Origin: Pseudomaricurvus alkylphenolicus
GTDB lineage: Bacteria; Pseudomonadota; Gammaproteobacteria; Pseudomonadales; Cellvibrionaceae
DNA: 64,000 nucleotides
Reading direction: 5' to 3'
NCBI RefSeq assembly: GCF_011683955.1
Contig: NZ_JAAQPI010000004.1
Coordinates: 62,001-126,000, forward strand
Part shown: positions 62,385 to 64,000 of the stretch, piece by piece
How positions within the stretch are numbered: position 1 is the stretch's first letter
Layout: the number at the start of each line of letters is the position of its first letter
The notes under the pieces: generated by a model
The model's database searches: none
What the model saw: only the letters and a program-made list of their open reading frames with translations
What the model was told of the DNA's origin: nothing
Made by a program: the position numbers and the translations under genes

Positions 62385-63350
62385 ATGGATTTGCTGACAA
62401 ATCACGAACTGTTTCACTCCGATGACGTGGACTTTGTCCGCGCGGAAGTCGCCAAAGTCTACTGCGACCACAAACTGACACCGGTCAAGGGCAACAGCTT
62501 AAGAGCCCGCCACCACCGTGCCAAAATCGCCGACGTCTCACTCAACTACATGCAGTACGGCGCCGAAGTGGACATCACCCCGGGTGAACTCAACGATTTC
62601 TTCCTGATCCAGCTTCCTCTCGCCGGCTTTGCGGAAATCAACAGCGGCAACCAAACCGTAATCTCCGATGAATCCGCCGCCTCCATTCCCGCACCCGACG
62701 AACACCTGTCCATGCGCTGGAGCGAAGACTGTGAACAACTGCTCGTACAAATTTCCCGTAACGCCATAGAAAAACGCCTTAGCTCACTGATTGCCCAGCC
62801 GCTCAATGCCCCCCTGGCGTTTGATCTGTTGATGTTCAGTGAAGACCAGAAAATCAAAGCCTGGTGGCGACTAATCGACTACATGCTGACGGAGTTCCAG
62901 AACGACCAACCGGTAACCGCAGGTGGCGGTGCCGAACATATGGAACAGTTGATTATGACCAACCTGCTCTACGCACAACCACACAACTACACCGACACAC
63001 TGCTGTCAAAGTCGCACTCTATTGCACCGGCGCACGTTAAAAAAGCCGAAGAATACATCCGCGCCAACATCGCCTCCCACATCTCCATCGACGACCTCGT
63101 CGCCGTCACCGGCGTCAGCCCCCGCTCACTGCACGAAGGATTTCGAAAATTCCGCGGCCAAAGCCCCCTCAACTACCTGAGATCACTGCGCTTTGAAAAC
63201 GCCCGCAAAGACCTCATGGCATCCAACGGCGACAGCGTCACCGCCATTGCCAGCAAATGGGGATTTACCCAGCTGGGACGCTTCTCAGTCACCTACAAAG
63301 AAGTCTATGGCGAATCCCCGTCGGAAACGATGAAGCGTTCGAAGTTCTAA
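62385..63350 (+). CDS. AraC/XylS-family regulator
   Basis: A 321-residue regulator. N-terminal AraC-binding-like domain (about 45-200; LNYMQYGAEVDITPGELNDFFLIQLPLAG in part) of the kind often found with aromatic catabolism. C-terminal helix-turn-helices at about 230-315 (ISIDDLVAVTGVSPRSLHEGFRKFRGQSP; VTAIASKWGFTQLGRFSVTYKEVYGESPS). GAGGAG lies ahead of ATG 62385. The direct repeats upstream and a related site between the StyA-like and CrtI-like genes suggest self-control and control of that pair. Confidence 0.92.
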   Translation: MDLLTNHELFHSDDVDFVRAEVAKVYCDHKLTPVKGNSLRARHHRAKIADVSLNYMQYGAEVDITPGELNDFFLIQLPLAGFAEINSGNQTVISDESAASIPAPDEHLSMRWSEDCEQLLVQISRNAIEKRLSSLIAQPLNAPLAFDLLMFSEDQKIKAWWRLIDYMLTEFQNDQPVTAGGGAEHMEQLIMTNLLYAQPHNYTDTLLSKSHSIAPAHVKKAEEYIRANIASHISIDDLVAVTGVSPRSLHEGFRKFRGQSPLNYLRSLRFENARKDLMASNGDSVTAIASKWGFTQLGRFSVTYKEVYGESPSETMKRSKF

Positions 63351-63411
63351 CTGCTCCTGTTGCCTATTAACGATGAGGCACAAATCTACGAGAACTGCAG
63401 TGCAAAAGGTG

Positions 63412-63545
63412 GCTGGGGGTTTCGTTTTGGAGCATCAAAAGCCAGCGCTGAAGGAGCAAAAAAGACCAACGTTTTCTGTTGGGCTTTTTTGTAACTGAAG
63501 GCACCCTGGAAGGGCGCGGCTTAGCTCCAAAACGGAACCCCCAGC
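63412..63545. ncRNA. Three-stem structured element, copy B (strand unknown)
   Basis: The closing stem GCTGGGGGTTTCGTTTTGGAGC pairs with GCTCCAAAACGGAACCCCCAGC (63412-63433 with 63524-63545). P2 is AAAAAAG-a-CCAAC ... GTTGG-g-CTTTTTT (63458-63490). P3 is GCaCCCT-gga-AGGGcGC (63501-63517). Compared with copy A, stem bases differ pairwise while the loops, mismatches and outer arms stay. P2 looks like a bidirectional intrinsic terminator. The element lies between the convergent AraC and SDR genes; 63351-63697 contains it, a terminator and nothing else. Confidence 0.6.
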
Positions 63546-63643
63546 CGCCGCTTGAGGCACCCAACCAAAAGCCACTTTCCACAAAGCCTGCGAACTCCAT
63601 GATAGTTTCGGTCGGAGCTCATCCTTCAAGAACAGCGTCTAAT

Positions 63644-63668
63644 AAAAAAACCCGCACAAAGGCGGGCA
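63644..63668 (-). terminator. Terminator of the SDR gene
   Basis: On the minus strand, CCCGC-ctttgt-GCGGG followed by seven T, 30 bp after the SDR stop: a standard intrinsic terminator. Confidence 0.8.
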
Positions 63669-63697
63669 TAAACGAGTGCAGGAAAAACCTGCCAGGG

Positions 63698-64000
63698 TCA
63701 ACTAACCTTCGATTCCTCAACAGCCCGCATCATCGCCACCATACAAGACTCCGTCGCCTCAGGCCCAAGCGCCGAATAGCCCCCATCCACAGGAATCTCC
63801 GCCCCGGTAATAAACCGGGCGTGATCCGAACACAAAAACAACACCGCATCAGCCACCTCCTCAGCCTCAACCACACGCCCCAAAGGCTGATAATTCGACA
63901 CCACCTCATCGGCAATCTGACGATTATTCTCCGTCAAACCCGCCACAGGCACACTCCAGGTAATCCCCGCCAAAATCGTATTCACCGTCACCCGATCCTT
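63698..64000 (-). CDS. Short-chain dehydrogenase/reductase, C-terminal part (runs off right edge)
   Basis: The visible 100 residues are the C-terminal end of a classical SDR: VTVNTILAGIT corresponds to the VNxxxPG segment (Ala for Pro), followed by PLGRVVEAEEVADAVLFLCSDHARFITGAEIPVDGGYSALG, split here by the usual helix. The Rossmann loop and the Ser-Tyr-Lys triad lie outside the window. The last 25 residues after VDGGYSAL are longer than usual. An NAD(P)-dependent alcohol/ketone oxidoreductase; the substrate is unknown. Confidence 0.88.
   Translation of the reverse strand, partial: KDRVTVNTILAGITWSVPVAGLTENNRQIADEVVSNYQPLGRVVEAEEVADAVLFLCSDHARFITGAEIPVDGGYSALGPEATESCMVAMMRAVEESKVS

Noticed and set aside
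1-64000. CRISPR arrays, tRNA, rRNA, prophage or transposase genes
   Set aside because: No regularly spaced repeats, no clover-leaf or rRNA sequence, and no integrase or transposase motifs seen on either strand.

Overview
The window looks like a catabolic region of a marine-type gammaproteobacterium. It has a moderately GC-rich genome, five TonB-dependent receptors whose plug domains are followed by full beta-barrels, a PEP-CTERM protein, Lrp/LysR/AraC/LuxR/LacI regulators, and REP-type intergenic palindromes. I cannot fix the genus from sequence alone. There are no rRNA, tRNA, CRISPR, phage or transposase genes.

Left region (1-15.2 kb): an uncharacterised catabolic regulon. A 16-bp near-palindrome centred on TTCGAA (best form TTGAATTCGAATGCAA) occurs seven or eight times, each time in front of a gene or divergent gene pair. 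The targets are a HisD/HpsN-like dehydrogenase (cut by the left edge), a bicupin, two tandem two-domain SnoaL-like proteins, an HpcH/HpaI-type aldolase, a TonB receptor, a sodium:solute symporter operon (symporter, another SnoaL protein, AraC regulator) and an alpha/beta hydrolase. A LacI-family regulator sits in the middle, and the centre of the operator is typical for that family. In total there are four two-domain SnoaL-like paralogues. The substrate is unknown to me.

15.5-21.8 kb: a pair of MaoC-like hydratases with a LysR regulator, divergent from a class II aldolase, a BASS-type transporter and a second TonB receptor. This looks like a second uptake and catabolism unit. 21.8-22.8 kb is gene-poor and holds REP units, a nested cruciform element and a probable amidohydrolase remnant.

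22.8-45.6 kb: mixed genes. These are a PEP-CTERM protein, a small conserved protein, a periplasmic binding protein, a citrate-synthase homologue with LysR, a beta-propeller/GGDEF sensor, a TonB receptor, a secreted amidohydrolase with a SpeE-like methyltransferase, a LuxR regulator, an amidase-TonB pair, an acyl-CoA thioesterase, Lrp divergent from an IDO/PrnB-like protein and a kynureninase-like enzyme, a nitroreductase and a pirin.

45.7-59.1 kb: a nine- to ten-gene minus-strand operon for hydroquinone/hydroxyquinol degradation. It contains a TonB receptor, two-subunit hydroquinone 1,2-dioxygenase, semialdehyde dehydrogenase, intradiol (hydroxyquinol-type) dioxygenase, a duplicated membrane protein, a Rieske ferredoxin, maleylacetate reductase and a fused 3-oxoadipate-type CoA transferase. 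Together these convert hydroquinone or hydroxyquinol to maleylacetate, 3-oxoadipate and its CoA ester. A MalT-like LuxR regulator is divergent, with two copies of a palindromic operator CACCTAYCT-WW-RGATAGGTG between them.

59.1-64 kb: a StyA-like flavoprotein monooxygenase divergent from a CrtI-like oxidoreductase, an AraC regulator with 20-bp-period direct repeats upstream, and an SDR cut by the right edge. Two copies of a three-stem structured element with covarying stems (15293-15423 and 63412-63545) are the most unusual non-coding feature.
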